NCBI GenBank assembly: GCA_022712945.1
Contig: JAFLJP010000103.1
Coordinates: forward strand, 1 to 60,992
Direction of reading: 5' to 3'
DNA: 60,992 nucleotides
DNA from: Gammaproteobacteria bacterium
GTDB taxonomy: Bacteria; Pseudomonadota; Gammaproteobacteria; RBG-16-57-12
The notes under the pieces: generated by a model
Database searches by the model: none
Told to the model about the DNA's origin: nothing
Seen by the model: the letters and a program-made list of their open reading frames with translations, nothing else
Made by a program: the position numbers and the translations under genes
Shown: positions 41,501 to 56,500 of the stretch, piece by piece
How positions within the stretch are numbered: position 1 is the first letter of the stretch
How the letters are laid out: the number at the start of each line of letters is the position of its first letter

Positions 41501-44500
41501 GCTAAGCGCAGTGTATAGACGCCGTTATGCAGTGTGCTCGGATCTAATGTGGTGAGGCTGAGATTGGCCAATACCTCATCGGCGGCATGGCTCCGTTCTG
41601 TAAGGATACGCCACTGTGCTGTATTAGCCGGGGCTATTTCTAGTTTGTAACCCATCAGCTGCTGCTCTTGCAGTGCGGCTTGAATGTTTGATATATCACT
41701 TACTATTAGCGGTTCACTGAAGCGGTCGGCTCCTTGTAGTAGGCCACTCCAAGCCAGTGCGGGGGCTTGGGTGTCGCTGATATCTTTCACGCTGACGGTT
41801 TGCGTATGGGTGCTGCTAAAGCCATCTTGATCAATGGCGGTGACTTGGATTTCAATCAGGCCGGGGTCGGTGGGCACCAGATGCAGACGACCTAGGCTAT
41901 CAAGTGCTACGGTTTGCCACTGCGCAGCATCACTCAAGGCACTGCCGCGTATCTGTACGGCGAGGGTTTGGATGGGGCTGTAGCTTTGTGCGCGTACGGT
42001 GGCCACGATGGTTTGCCCCGGTTGTGCGGGGGTGCTTGGTGTGGTGGATACCAGAATTTTGGGTGCATTGGCTTGCGCCTCTGCCACGACGCGCAGGGTG
42101 AAGGTTTTGGTGCTGGTGTTGAGGCCATCACTGATGTTGGCGGCAATGACATAATCCCCTACCTGTCCGGGACCGGGTACCCAGTTTAGCTGCTGGGTTT
42201 GTGCGTCATACTGGGCACCGTCGGGTAGGCCGATAAAGCTGACGACTAATGATTGGGTTTGTGCTTGGCCATCGGTATCGCTGGCGACAATACCCGCGCT
42301 GTTTTCACTCGTACCGAGTGTTACCGGTAGGCTAAAGGATTGCCCGACTAACATGGCGTGATTGCTGACTGAGAGCACTGGCTGGCGGTTAACATCAAAC
42401 ACTCTGACTTGAACCGTTTGCTGGGTAGTGGCAATGCCATCACTCACTTCAAAGGTGAAGGTTAGTGCTCTATCGGTATCGGTGAGGTTATCAACAAAAC
42501 TACCGCTAGGACGCCACTCAAATTCACCGTTGATGGGGTCAAAGTAGACATTGTCCGGGGTGTTTTGATCGTGCAACAGTGCGTATTTAACCGCGTTGCC
42601 ATCCGGGTCACCTCCCAATATACGGAAGTTCAATAACTCTCCTTCGCTTATCAATTGCAGCGGCATAGGTAAAATGCGCGGCGCCTGGTTGGTGTTGGCA
42701 ACGGCGATATCGAAGGTATGGCTAATTTGACCCGCGCCATCACTCCCCGTCACGGTGACATGGTAGTGGCCAGGCTGAGCACCGCCAAGGTTATCTGACT
42801 GAGCGGCATAGAAACCGGGGGTCCAGTTCAATTGCAAACTACCGCTACCGGCCGAGCCACTTTGAGTATCTAAACTCATACCGTTAGGTAGGCCAACTAC
42901 ATGCCAGTTAATGTGATCCAAATCACTGTCATAACCGAATATTTCAACAGAGAGTGGTACGCCTTCCGTCGCCGCAATCGGGGTATTGGATGATGCGAGA
43001 GTGATAACACTGCCATCAACTTCTACACCTAATAGCGCGGGGGCCTCGTTTGCCTCTCGAACAATCACGCGCATGGTCTGTGCGGTTGAGTTGGGGGTGG
43101 GTACAAAGTCCGGGTCGAGTACATAACCGGCGTCTTGTGGCGGTAATCCACTGTCGGTGACCTGTAGGCTGATATCATAAACGCCTACATCACCCACTGA
43201 GGGGGTCCATTCAAACAGTGCCTGCCCATACTGTACTTGCCCTGTAAAGGTAGCGCCAACGGGCAGGCCTTGTGCGGTAAAGGTGAGCTCATCTTGATCC
43301 AGATCCGTCACGGATACGGGCAGTATTATTGTTTGACTGGCAACCGCTACCATTTGTGAAGGCACGTTAAATTTAGGTGCTTCGCTGAGACTATTAACCG
43401 TGACAACAAAGGTTTTTGCTTCTGCCAATACTTGGTTGATATCACCATCGCCATTATCTTGTGCAATCACGGTGATGATGTAGTCGCCTCGATCATTATC
43501 ACCCGGTGCAAAGCGGATGACGCCACTGGAAAAACCATCCACTGTGGTCGGGTTTTGCGTGTAGGTGGCAAAACGCGGTAAGCCAGAAATAGTGACCGCA
43601 ATAGGATTACCATCGATATCCGCCACATCAACAGGGATTTCGAGTACCGCACCCTTATCAATAATGGCATTGGTAATTTCACCGATTTGAGGTGCACGGT
43701 TTGCGTTGCTCACCACAATAGGTAGGGTCACTTGGCTGCTAAGTGGGGTACCGGTTCCATCGCCATCATCGGTTGCCGTCACCGTGACAGTGTAGGTGCC
43801 CGACTGGTCATACTCCGGCGTCCAGACAATCTCCAAGGTCTCTTCATCGAAGATGGCGCCTTCTGGCAGACCCGAGACTTGGTAGGTAACGGTGGGTGCG
43901 GTGGTCACTGTCTCTTCCACTGGGGTATCGTCACGTAGACGGACTTTCGGTTCAAACCCGGGGTTGTCTGGGTCAAAAGCAAATGCGCTGATGCGAAGTA
44001 TCTGACCTTCGAGGATATTCCAGGTTTCAGCGGCATCAAATACCGGTGCACCGTTGGCATTCAGTACCTCAAGTGCAATATTTTGTGTGACACGGGTCTC
44101 TATCGCGTCACCACCGTCTGCTGGGGTATAGGTGGCGGTTAAGGTCACGGGCATTTGATAGCTACCCGCATGACTGTGACTTGGGGTCCACTCTAACCAA
44201 CCGGTTTCACTATTGAGCTGGGCACCACCGGGCAACCAGCGGGCTGAGTAACTGAGGGTGATGGTGGTGCCATCCACTTGCGTCAGACCACCCGGTACTG
44301 AGCCGGCTAGTTGTAGGGAAAACTTATCCCCTTCTCGCAGTGTTTGCGAGGGAACTACGGCCAAATTTGGCTTGGCATAGCCTTGATCGACCACAACGCT
44401 AAATTGCGTTTGTACGGTGGCTTTGCCATCACTGGCAACGATGGTGATATCACTATAGACACCCGCTTGATCATAGCTTGGTAGCCAGCTCAACATGCCG

Positions 44501-47500
44501 GTTGCGGCGTTATAACTGGCACCTGCAGGGAGATTTCTGAATATCACAGTGAGTGGATCACCATCGGCGTCCGATGCGGTAATCGGTAAGTTCAGGGACT
44601 CGCCTTCATTAAGGACAATTTCACCCCACGAATCCACAACAGGCGCGGCATTGCCGCCCTCAACATTGAGTGCAAAGCGTGTTGTTGCTACACCACCACG
44701 GCTGTCAGATAGGCGGACTACAATTTCTGTATCGATACGATCATTAGCGGTGGGCGCCCAGTTTAGGGTTGCTTTGGAACTATAACCACTGGTTAATGGA
44801 TCGACCACGCCAGATGGGGTTAAGGTAACCCCTGCTGGTGCCTTGACTAACTGCCAGTAGAAGAGTGAACCATCACTGTCATTGGCTTCAATCTCTGCAC
44901 TCCACTGTTGCCCAGCAACAGCACCAGGAAGTAGGTTGGAATCAACCGCCCCTGCCACGCCAAGCGCTGGTGGGGTATTCTCATAAGGAACAGCATAGAT
45001 GCCATGACCCAAGTTAAACTTAACTAGTTCAGCCGCACCTGGGGTGGTGCCAAACACGGTATCAGCCTTAACCGTTATGGTCTGTGCACTTAATGTTTCA
45101 CCGATCGCCAGATTACCGCCTAGCGCTTGTAATCCTGCGCTAAGATCCATGATCCATAGGTCAGACTGATCCCCTGTGCCACTCACAGCATCGGCAACAT
45201 TGTTGTCAAAGTAGCGACCTGGGTCTAACAACAACATCATTGGGCCACGAATATCATCCGTGCCAATATTGGTGACAGTGACATCATAGCTCACATCACC
45301 GGTTAGGCGATCTGCACGGGTGTTGGTGAATTCGAGCCCTAGCTGGCTTGTCATATCCAGTACCGCTGTAAAGGTACTGATTACACCGGTTTCCAGACGT
45401 ACCTGGGCCTGACTACGCAGCTCTGCGGAGATCTCCAACTGGTACTGCCCTGCTGTTAGGTTGGGCATGGTGAGCAGTGCGGAACGGGTGATGGCATCCC
45501 AACGAATACTCTCTGGAGTCAACGCTTGGGTGTTATTTGCTCCCAATGGGGTGAAGGTGTAGTTATTCGGGTTAAGTACACTCCATAGGTCGGCAACTCG
45601 CGCTTCATCTGCTGCGCCTGGCGCGCCCAACCACATGGCTTGGTCAAAGCTCACGGCAATGGTATTTACTGGCAGTGGTAACAATGCGCCATCGGGTACG
45701 CTAATTGCCAATACATTAGGCGCGGAAATAGGGGCTATTTCATCAACACGGTTGGTTTGCGCGATCAATATTCGACCATCAGCGGTGGTGATAAGTGACT
45801 CACCTCGTGTTCCGCCTGTGGCTAATTGCAGTATCCGATGCGATTGTAGCTCTACCATCCACACGGAGCTGGCGTGAGGTACTGGTGTTGCAATCGCATC
45901 GACCACTGGGCGTTGGCTGAGGTTGCTGGAGGCAAACATGAGTCCGGCCAGCTGGGTACCATCAGCTCCAAATGAGATACTGTCGATTACGCCTTCAATA
46001 CGATATTCAAGCTCTGCCCGGCCAATGGTGCGGCCCGACATTGGGAAGCTAACAATATCAGTGGTGCTGCCCGGCACGGTACTGCTAATTTCACTGCCAC
46101 TCCAACGGACACCCCAGAGGCGACCATCGGGTCCAAATGCGAGATCCCCTACCCGTTCATTACTGAAGTGATGCCACAATTTATTGGCATCTGTTTCATT
46201 AGGATTAAATATCTCAATACCATTGCCTGATGAGAGATAGATCTCACCGGACTCAGGGTGAATCGCCAGTGCATGGGTTAGTGGTTCGTTATTGGGACCT
46301 GATATCTGGCGCAGAATCGCACCACTATCAACATCAACCAGTAATAACTCTTTGCCGGTCATGACCCATAGCTGACCATTGACATCGATGGCCATGTCCA
46401 ATACGGGCATATTTAGGGTAAAGAGTGGTGTGGTATTACGGCCACCTTCTTCGCTATAAAGATAGACTTCATTACGTAAACTGCCCGCACTGATGAGCAT
46501 CGAGCCATCGGGCAGTTCAACCATGGCAAGTGCACCGATATCAGCATCACTGCTATTGAAGCCTTCTGCAAAACCGCGCAGCATAAATGGTGCAACAACG
46601 CTCTGCAGGTCTGCTGGAGATTCTGGTGCAACAAACCCAGGCAGGTGATTTGTCGATTGCTCAAAGAGCGCATTTGATACGTAGTTTCGATCCGGTGTGG
46701 CGAGCGGAATCTCTTTTGTTTGATTCAGCGTTTCGTTAACACCCAATTGATCCAATACCGCTTGGCGGCTGCCATCATCTGGCAAAATAGCATTGGCGAT
46801 TAACGCGGCTTCTGAATTGCCGGCATTATCCGTCGCCACTGCCAAAAACTCATAAGTTGAGTCAGCATTGCCGGTATAGATCGCCTGGGTCTGATCAGGT
46901 GCTACTTGGCGCAGCCAGATCTTGAAGCTGCCACCATTTTCTGCCACATAAACCGTAACGTGCTTGATACCACTGGCATCATCCACGGTATGCCAGTTGA
47001 CATCATAACTGGATTCACCCTGCTGATTGGTTCCCAACGAGGTAACGGCTACGCTTGTCACGGGCGCTTTAGCATCCAAGGTATGTGAGATGCTTGCCGT
47101 TTCAATGGGCGGCGCTTGGTTAAAGATCACGCGGGCGCTGGTAATAATCTCAGCACTTGAAACCGCATCAGCAGAATTCTTAATGGTATAACTGACAAAC
47201 CCTCGGGTCTGTGTTGTTGAGGTAGGCTGATTAGGCTCATTAGAGGGTGCTAAAAGACCCCGTAGAGAATCTTGCATCACCTCACCTGTATCGGGGTCAA
47301 TGGCTTGCAAGAGCCAAGTGGCAATGCCAGTTGAGGCATCAATACCGGCACTCACCCGCAAGATGAAACCTTTGCTGCCAGTGAAGTCAAAATCACCTTG
47401 GAAGTTGGCTCTGTCACCCGGCATATGGATATTGATATCACCCAGTTTCAGGTCGCCTAGACGTAGGCTGCGTGGATCAAGGTCACTATCCAACTCGGTG

Positions 47501-50500
47501 ACAATGCGCAGCTCTCCCACTGGCTTATTATCAGGATTATTAAAGTTAATGGTGTAGGGCAATGGAGTATCTGCAGGCACATAAGCATTGCCTGAAGGGT
47601 CGAGTACACCTTGAGGTCCGCGGATACTGGCGATGGATTGACTATCTGCCGCTTGTTGAGCCGCTTGCTGCAGGTATTGAGTGAGATTAAGGGCTTGTGG
47701 CCCAAGGGGATTGAACTCCGAATCCAACAAACCTTGGTGGCGCATATACTCCAGCTCACTTTTTGAGCCTGCAAAAACATTGAAGTTAATGAAGTGAGTA
47801 TTCTGCTGTGCATGACGATCCAATGTAGCAGGATCAATCATCTCAGAAACAGGAACTTCTACGGTTACCCCTGTCTCCGTTGTACGCACTTCATAATATT
47901 CAAATGCCCCAACGTCAGAATCAGGATCACCTGCCCACTTAGAGGTATCACCATACCAAGTCTGTACTGTGGAGAAGAAACCGAGAATATCCCCCTGGGT
48001 GCGATAGCTATCCCCCCCTTTGCTCAGTAAAATACCGGAAGCGAGTGTCGCATTAAGGCTTATCACTTCGGGGTTAAGGCGAATCGGTGCAGCCTCATCT
48101 TCTGCGCGTAATAAGCCGGCGGCTTCCAACGCACCTAACCAGCCTTGTACCCACTGGGCTTGGTCAGCCGCCAGTACACTTAGGCTACTGGGTGCTTCAC
48201 TATCCGCCAGAATGGCACTACGCAACTGTTTGGCATATTCCATTTGCTCGGCAATAAATTCAGCACGGGTTAACGGTGTTGCCGCCCCAACCACATTAAA
48301 TCTAAAGGGCATCGCAAGTGCTTCTTCCTCAGTGATGTGCTCTCCCTCTTCTGTTGAGAGGAATTTTGCAGCCAAACCATCCGCGATATTATTGAGGTCT
48401 TGAACCCCACCATCAAGTAGCCCTTGCTCTTGCCAATCAGGACGTACTGAGTACAGTTTTGCACGTAGACCTTCAAAGTCGTAGGCAATCCACTCGGCCA
48501 AACCGGGATAGGTTTGCACATTAAAGCTCATGCCAACAAAGCCGCCAGCAGCCAGATCGATTGCATACCCGGAGGCAAGGTTTACACCCGACGTATTAGC
48601 GACCCCGTCTAGGCTTGCCCAGGGAATATCGTCACGCGGTGTTCCTGTCGTTGCGGTGGAGCCATAGAGTTGATTATTTCCATCACCCTCTACTACAGCC
48701 CCATCAGGGCTACCCCCTACATTCGTACCGAAGACAATAAAGGGCAGATAGAGGTTTTCTAGTACATATTCACTGCGTCCCATCTCTGGGGTACCAAAGT
48801 CAAAGCGAACATACGGCGTATCAACATTCGTCAGACTCTGCAATGAAACGCTGTAGGTTGTGCCATCACCGGGCTCAAGAGAGCGTTCACCACCGATACC
48901 AATGGCCACCTCGGTCTCGATAGCTCTTTCCACCAAGTAGCGATAGGCTTCTGTGACTCGCTGTCCATCAGGATTAGTCACTACAACATCATAGAGACCG
49001 TGGGGTACAGTGCGCGTATCAAACACCGCTTGGATATGTGTTGCATCCAATACCTGCCAACGCTCTGGTTCAATTTCAAAAACACCAGGACGAGAGAGTT
49101 TAACCAGCGCGCCCGGCTGGAACCGAGCGCCATAAATATCTACCGTTACCCAGCGATGTGCATCATCACCGGTGCCGCCTTGATCAGGGGTGATGCTGGT
49201 AATAGCGAGCGGTAATAGGTCGGCTCGTAAGGTCACCGGAGTATCCGTTTGACCTTGGCGGGATTTAACCAAAATGTAGTAATCACCGGCTTGGGTGCTT
49301 GGAATCAGTACTTCTTGGTCAGGTGAAACTGGGTTAGTGTAGGAGGCATCAAAGGCAAAGCCCGTGGGGATATCGCCATAACGAATAAACAGCTCATTCG
49401 CCCCCTTAGTGGCGGTAGAGTCTAAGCTTACACGCAGCGTTTCACCGGCTGCTACGCTTACTTTATAGAGGCGTTCCTGGCCACTACTTAAGGTGGTATC
49501 AAGCGGGCTTGCCACCATCATTTCAGGTACTGAAACCTGCATGGTAGAGCCAGAGACAAGGCGGTTATTCGCTTCACCCGGTGCAATATTCAAGCCAGTT
49601 TCAGTATAGCTAATAGCACCTTCATACACTTCGTTATAGAGATCTGGGCGCACAATCACCCGCCAGCTGCCCTCCTTCAGAGGAGGTAACTTAGCCGTGA
49701 GTGAACCAGCATAACTGCCACTGGCATTCAAGCCACCCGAGTGAGTAACCTTACCCAGGAGTTTATCGCTAAGGTCCCATTGATTATCGGATGATAGATA
49801 GATTGCATCGGTCCAGCTGCCAATCGCTTGATTGATTGACTCATTGGATACGGTGTATTCGATGGTGAGATCATCACCTGATTGCGCACTGCTAGGAATA
49901 ACAACGTTGGTGACTATCAGGTCAGCGGGTGGTGGGGTCTCAATCAGCACCGGTTGAGTCGCAGTACCGGCATTATTGAACTCGTTGCCAAACTCCCTGA
50001 CACTACCAAATTCACCTTTACCCCATGCATTAGCCGGGTCAGTAACAACAAAGACGTAATATGCTCCCTGTAGATCTCTTGGTGCGGTAAGGTCTAGAGT
50101 GGCATCGTAGCTGCTAGCAGCTGCTAGCCCGCCATTATGTTTAACGTAACCAAGGTATCGATCCTTTGTTACATCAAGGAAACGGTCTCTGGAGAGATAA
50201 ACAAGGTCATTCCAACCGCCTTGATCAGTCGGGGTGTCTCCTCCTGTATTAGTTACCTGGTAGCTGACCTGAAGGGGTTGCCCCGCCATCACTGCCGTCG
50301 GTGCATTAACCGCTGAAACTTGTAGATCAGGCGGGGTCGACAGGGTAATCACTAATGGTATCGAAGAGACGTTATTCCCTTCGTCTTTAAACTCACCAAC
50401 CAGTCCTGGCCCAGACCCAAATATCACTTGGAGATCATCTCGAATGGTGCTTTCAGTCCTGTTATAAGGGTCTTTTACCGATGAGGTATCTGCCTTCACG

Positions 50501-53500
50501 ATGATATGGAAGTCACCACTGATTGACTCGGGTAATTTAAAGGTCGCTGAGTTGGTATAAGTCTCTCCAGCTTTGAGATACTTAGGCTCATAATCCTCAT
50601 ACAAAGCAGTTAATCGAACACGGTTATCCCTTTCCACACGACTACCACTATCCACCGCAGGGTAATCGGCATTATCCAGTGAGATATCACGTGAGAGATA
50701 AATACCATCAAACCAAGTATTGGTTCTCGTTTCACGCGTACCCTGATTAGATACGACCCAGGTGACCGTGAGGGATTGACCAGAGCCGGGGTTAGGATTA
50801 GAAACCGTTATAGAATCGATCGTTAGGTCTGGCTCATAATAGGTAACATTGATCTCACCTTGACCGGTGTTGTTGCTGTTATTCTGCTCCTCGTAAACGC
50901 TCTCAGAATATAACTTTATTGATTGATCATTCCTATTACCAAGCGGCATTTCATCTTTTGGTTCATAACCACGGTTAGTGTGCGCTTCCTTAGCATCCGT
51001 AATTACATAAATGTAGTAATTACCTTCGGTACCAGCGGGTAAACGAACCGTTGCGGTAGAGGTATAACTCGCCCCAGAAGCGAGTCCATCGATATTGGAG
51101 TGTTTCACCGTGCCTATTAGCGTTGCACGTTCTTTAATAAAGGTAGAATCTGGGCTAAAGAAGATTCGATCAGTCCATTCATGGGTGCCGGACCAAACAT
51201 CACCACCAAAGTTGGTTACTGTCCAGCTCACGCTGGTCTCTTCACCGGATAAGTTCTCTGGCTGAGTGATGACACTGGTCACCTGAAGGTCGGAGGGTTG
51301 ATCCGTTACATTTGAGATCTCAGAGCGAATGTTATTCGTCTCATCGTACTCTTTAACCTTATTCTGGTAATCCATCTTCACAACAATATAACCACCCTCT
51401 ATAGAGGGGGCTAATTGCACTGTTCGGCCAATAGAGAACTGTTCACCATTTGCTAAAGTCTGCTCATGGAAAACCCGATCAATTAACCAGCTTTCCGTCG
51501 CCAGAGAAAGATCAGGATTATTGGCAATATAGATTTCATCGGTCCACGCACCGGTGAATAGATCACCCCGATTTTGAATCGTGTAATTATAACTATACTC
51601 ACCACCCGACTGAATATCGCTAATGGCGGTTAGCTCTGAAATGATCAAATCTGGCGGTGTGATACCCAACACGCTAATAGCACGCGCTTTGTAGTTGTTA
51701 TTATCAATTTGATTGGGATCATCGGGGTTAATATTCGATGAAAGGGTGTCCTCTAGAATAACATTATAGGTATCACTCCAAACGGTAATAAAGTATTCAC
51801 CAGATAACACACTGTCCGGTATCGCAGCCTGAACCGTTCCCAGATAATCCTCACCGACGGCAAGATTGCCGTTATGGGTAACGCTACCTAACAGAATATC
51901 CCCTTTGCTCGGGGAAGGACGGGTCTGATCACGGGTTAACCAAACCGAATCGACCCAACTATCGACACTCGCGGAATCACCTCGTGATGTATTGCTACCA
52001 CTATTGGTAACTTTATAATTCACCTCAATGCTGGAGCCAAATACTGCTTGATCAGGGGCCACCACGTTACTGGTAACCAGATCAGAAAATGGCACTGGAT
52101 CTACATAAAATTGTGCTGCTAGAACATTATTTATTTCATTTGGATACTCATCAATATTGTTGTTAGCATCCGCAACAACAAGGAGATATGCATCTCCACG
52201 GAATCGAATCGGAATATCAATAGAAGATATTTCGCTTGAATAGGCTTCTGTCGGTGCGAGTGCAGAACCATTTTCATAGTTCCCCAGTAAAATATCATCC
52301 GCACTCAGTTTGTTATCCAGTGAGAGATAAACACGATCAATCCACTTGCCACTCGTCGCTTCTGGGCCTTGGTTGATAACGGTATATTGGATACCGGCAG
52401 ATGTGCCAGCCGTCACATTTGTGGGCACAACAATGTTGCTAATACGCAGATCAGGGCGTGAATTCAAGCTCAGCTCAATCGCCTCTGTGGACAGCAAGCT
52501 ATTATTATCACCTGCTGCACCATGCTCATAAACTTGGCTTCCTCGACTTCCAAGGTTGGCATTAGTGACCACTTCGACGCGATATAGCCCTTCTATTTTC
52601 GATGGTAAACGCACTTGTTCAGTACGGGTGTACTGAATGCCCGATTCAACACCTCGGTCGTAAGTAAAGCTTCCTAGCGATATTGCCGCACCACCACCGA
52701 TAGGAACCAATACAATCGTATCAATCCATGACCCTTCGGCTTTCACATCACCTTGATTTGTTACACTCCAAGAAACATCAATGAGTGTACCTTCCTGCGC
52801 AGCTGTTGGCAGGGTGACGTTATCAACCACTAAATCCGGTGATAGCGATAACTCAACAGGAACCCCAAGTGATGTGCCAACATTATTATCGGTAAAGATA
52901 AATTCAAAGGGACCACCCGTTTTAACATTGATATAGTAGGTACCCGTTATCCCTTCTGGCAGCACCACTTCAGCACTGCGCGTATAGCTATCGCCCGCGG
53001 CTAATTGACCTATATGACTAGATAATTTGAAGCTGGCTACTTCCCCAGACCCATCAGGATTGGTGCTTAACCAGATTTTATCTGACCATGTACCGGTGTT
53101 AGTAATACCAATACCACTATTCACTACTGTCCATGTGATGCTTAACGATTTACCGCTCGAAGCAACACCTTGAGTGGTGACCGAGCTAACCTGTAAATCA
53201 GCATATTCAAAGGGCATAACATCCAGTTGTGATGCGGCCTCTGCTGTATTATTTGCCTCGCTATTGTTTTCCCAAACCTCGGATGAAGCATCACTCTTAA
53301 CAAAGACATGACCACGTGCCCAATAGGCAGGACCAAAGGTATAAGAGGCCGTGTTGGTATATGAATCACCTACCTGTAGCACCCCTTCATGGCGAACTTC
53401 GGCAAGCACGAGGTCATCAGCGTTTCCGAGAATTTCATCCTTGGAAAAGTAGACCACATCACTCCAGGCCGTACTGCGACCTGGGCCATTACCTTGGTTA

Positions 53501-56500
53501 GTGACGGTCCATTCGAAACTGATCGTCGCGGGATCATCAATTGCCTGGGTCGGTGCGGTTATGTTAGTTACTGCTAAATCAGCATAATTGTCTGGCTCCA
53601 CATCAATGGGCGTTAGATTGATATTGTTAGCTTCACCCGCTGACGTTTCACTCAATAATGCTGTCGCATCGGAAACCACCAGTAACTGATATAGCCCATT
53701 AGCATCAACCGGTAGCATGACTGAAGTGGATGCCTGCGCACTCTCACCACTCAAAATCTCAGTGTGTGTAAACTCACCTAACTTAATATCGTCTGCGCTT
53801 AATACCCCATCAATGGAGAGAAATAGTTGATCAACAAAATCAGTGGCGTTAGCAGAACCAATATTCGATGTGGTCCAGTGGATACCTAACGTCTCTCCAC
53901 CCTGTTGAAAGCCTTGGATAGAGACATTGGAAACCGTCACATCGGGGTGAATAATGGCAATATCACGACTGGTAATATTATCTGATTCAACACTCTCAAC
54001 TACTACATTATTAACATCGGCGATGAGCTCTAAACGCCAACTACCAGCGGTAACAGAAGGAGCTGCAACATCAATCGTTTGAATATAGGATTCACTCGCA
54101 GCCACAGTGCGATTTTTCTGTACGCTCGCGAGGTTAATAACGTTAGAACTATCATTAACATCAACCAAACGTACCCTGTCTGACATCCAGGCATTCGCGG
54201 TTTCATTGCCACTATTGTTAACCGTATAGGAGAGGCTTAGTACTTCCCCTACTGTCCAGATTAAAGGTGTCTGGATATCAGTGACTTGTAAATTGGCTTT
54301 TGGTAGCGGGTTAATCGCTGTTGTGCTAGTGGCCGCAACCACATTGTTAGCGGTGTTACTCGCTTCGTAGGTGTTGGCGAAGGCATCGGTTTTAACAATA
54401 AAGTACATCGCTCCACTCACATGGCGAGGCAACTCAACATCAAAGCCGTTGCTATAATTGGCTCCTGAGTCCAATGCCCCAACATGAGTGACTGAGCCTA
54501 ACAGGATGGCGTTATTATCAAGTGTCGTCGTGGCAGAGAGATAGAGCTGGTCAACCCACAAGCTAACATCCGTGGCAATGCTGCCGAGATTACTGACTCG
54601 CCACTCAACATGAGCCACTCTACCCGCGGTTGCCTCAACTGGCGTTAGGGTGATCTCAGGAACCAGGTCGGAATTAGCCGCCAAGATATTGATCGGCGTA
54701 GAGACCAAGTAATTGTCATCACGGGTATCAGGCTCCAATACCGTTTGATTCACATCAGTGATAACGGCAAGATGATATTCACCATCAATACGACTAGGTA
54801 AGCGTATCGATGCCGTTTGGGTATAACTTCCTCCCGCTACGACCTCATCACGATAATGCACATTCGCTAGGAAAATATCATCGCTATTACCTGCAATGCC
54901 GTCTCTCGTTAAGACAATACTATCAATCCATCCAGAAGCAGTTGAAGCATCACCGATGTTATTCACAGTCCAACTGATATCAATGTCGGTGCCCGCGCTA
55001 GCACTCGCAGGTAGTTCAACAGCGGTCACGGTCAGGTTTGCATAGGGTTTAGCGATTGAATGTGTGGGTACAACCGCACTATTATTTTGCTCAGCATCAT
55101 CCGTTGCATTCGTCTCATAAAGTGCACCATAGCCCGAACTATTTTGATCGGTAATCACTTTAATTTCGATATCACCGGCACCACTGCCCCCATCAGGCAA
55201 GCGGAAGGTAAAGCTCCTTGCGGCAAAGCCACCTGCTGCAATATAACCGGCACTTTCGCTCTCCGGATCATAAGCTAATGAGGTATTAATCAGGACTTCA
55301 CTGGTTGAAATATTGGTGACAATAACACGATCGGTAAAGCTAACTGGAATCGCTACCTCACCATAATTCCAATCTTCCCAGCTTACCGTAACCAAACCAC
55401 CCGCTTGAATAATACCCTCTGCAACCAACAGGTTTTTCACCTGCATGTCAGGGCCGGAAGTCATTAACAAGGATGCCTGGTTATTAGATTCAGCCGTTTC
55501 TGATACGTTATTTTCAAATAACTCGGATGCGGCATCGGTTGTCACTATAAACTCAAATCTGCCCGTGCTATCAACACCTTCAGGCCAAACTAGGCTGTGA
55601 GCAAAGTCACGGGATGCACCCGCCGCAAGTATGCCGCTATCCATTTGGTTATAAAGGAGGTTTGCATTGCTCAGCACTTCGCCAGTGGTTAGGTTGCGAA
55701 TATAGACATTGTCGAACCAATCACTTTCAATATCCTTATCACCGATATTTGATACCCGCCAGCTAACCGTTACCGTTTGACCGGGATTCCAAGCATTTGA
55801 GGGTTCAACAAGGAGATTAGAGATCTGTAAATCTGGATAGGCTGCCAAGGATGATGATAGTGCAATCGTTGCACCATTATTCAGCTCACCACCATTACCC
55901 GTCTCTTCTACCGCATTACTCACATCAGAGGTAACTTGGAAAGAGAGTGAACCGGCACCTTGATTACCCTCAGGAAGAGTAACCATTATCTCACGGGAAA
56001 GCGCCTGCCCAGGCTGTAAGTCAATGAGCCCTAAGTCATTATAATCGACAAGATAGTTACCGACTATTTTGCTTAACTCGGTATTACGAATCAAAACTCG
56101 GTCTTGCCATGATTCGGTAACTGGCAGTGTACCAATGTTTGTTACATCCCAGTTTAAGCGCACTTGTCCACCAGACAGCAAACTGGCATCTACTGGCGTA
56201 ACGGTAAAGTTTTGAATAACCAGATCGGGTCCTGGCAAATCACCTAGACCAGAGATAACGATCTTGGCACTAACGGGTACGGGTGAGACATTAAAGCTGT
56301 AATCTTTAGTGCCTGTATTAGAAACACTGCCCTCTATCAGTAGAGTGTATATCCCTGTGTGTTTGAGTGTCGTAACATCGATATCACCATACAGCATATA
56401 TTTACTAAATACTTCTCGGCCAAAGGGGTCTAATAAACGCCAATTGGTATAACTTGAACTTGTTTGGCGATCAAAATAGAACTGCTCTCCAATAGTCCCT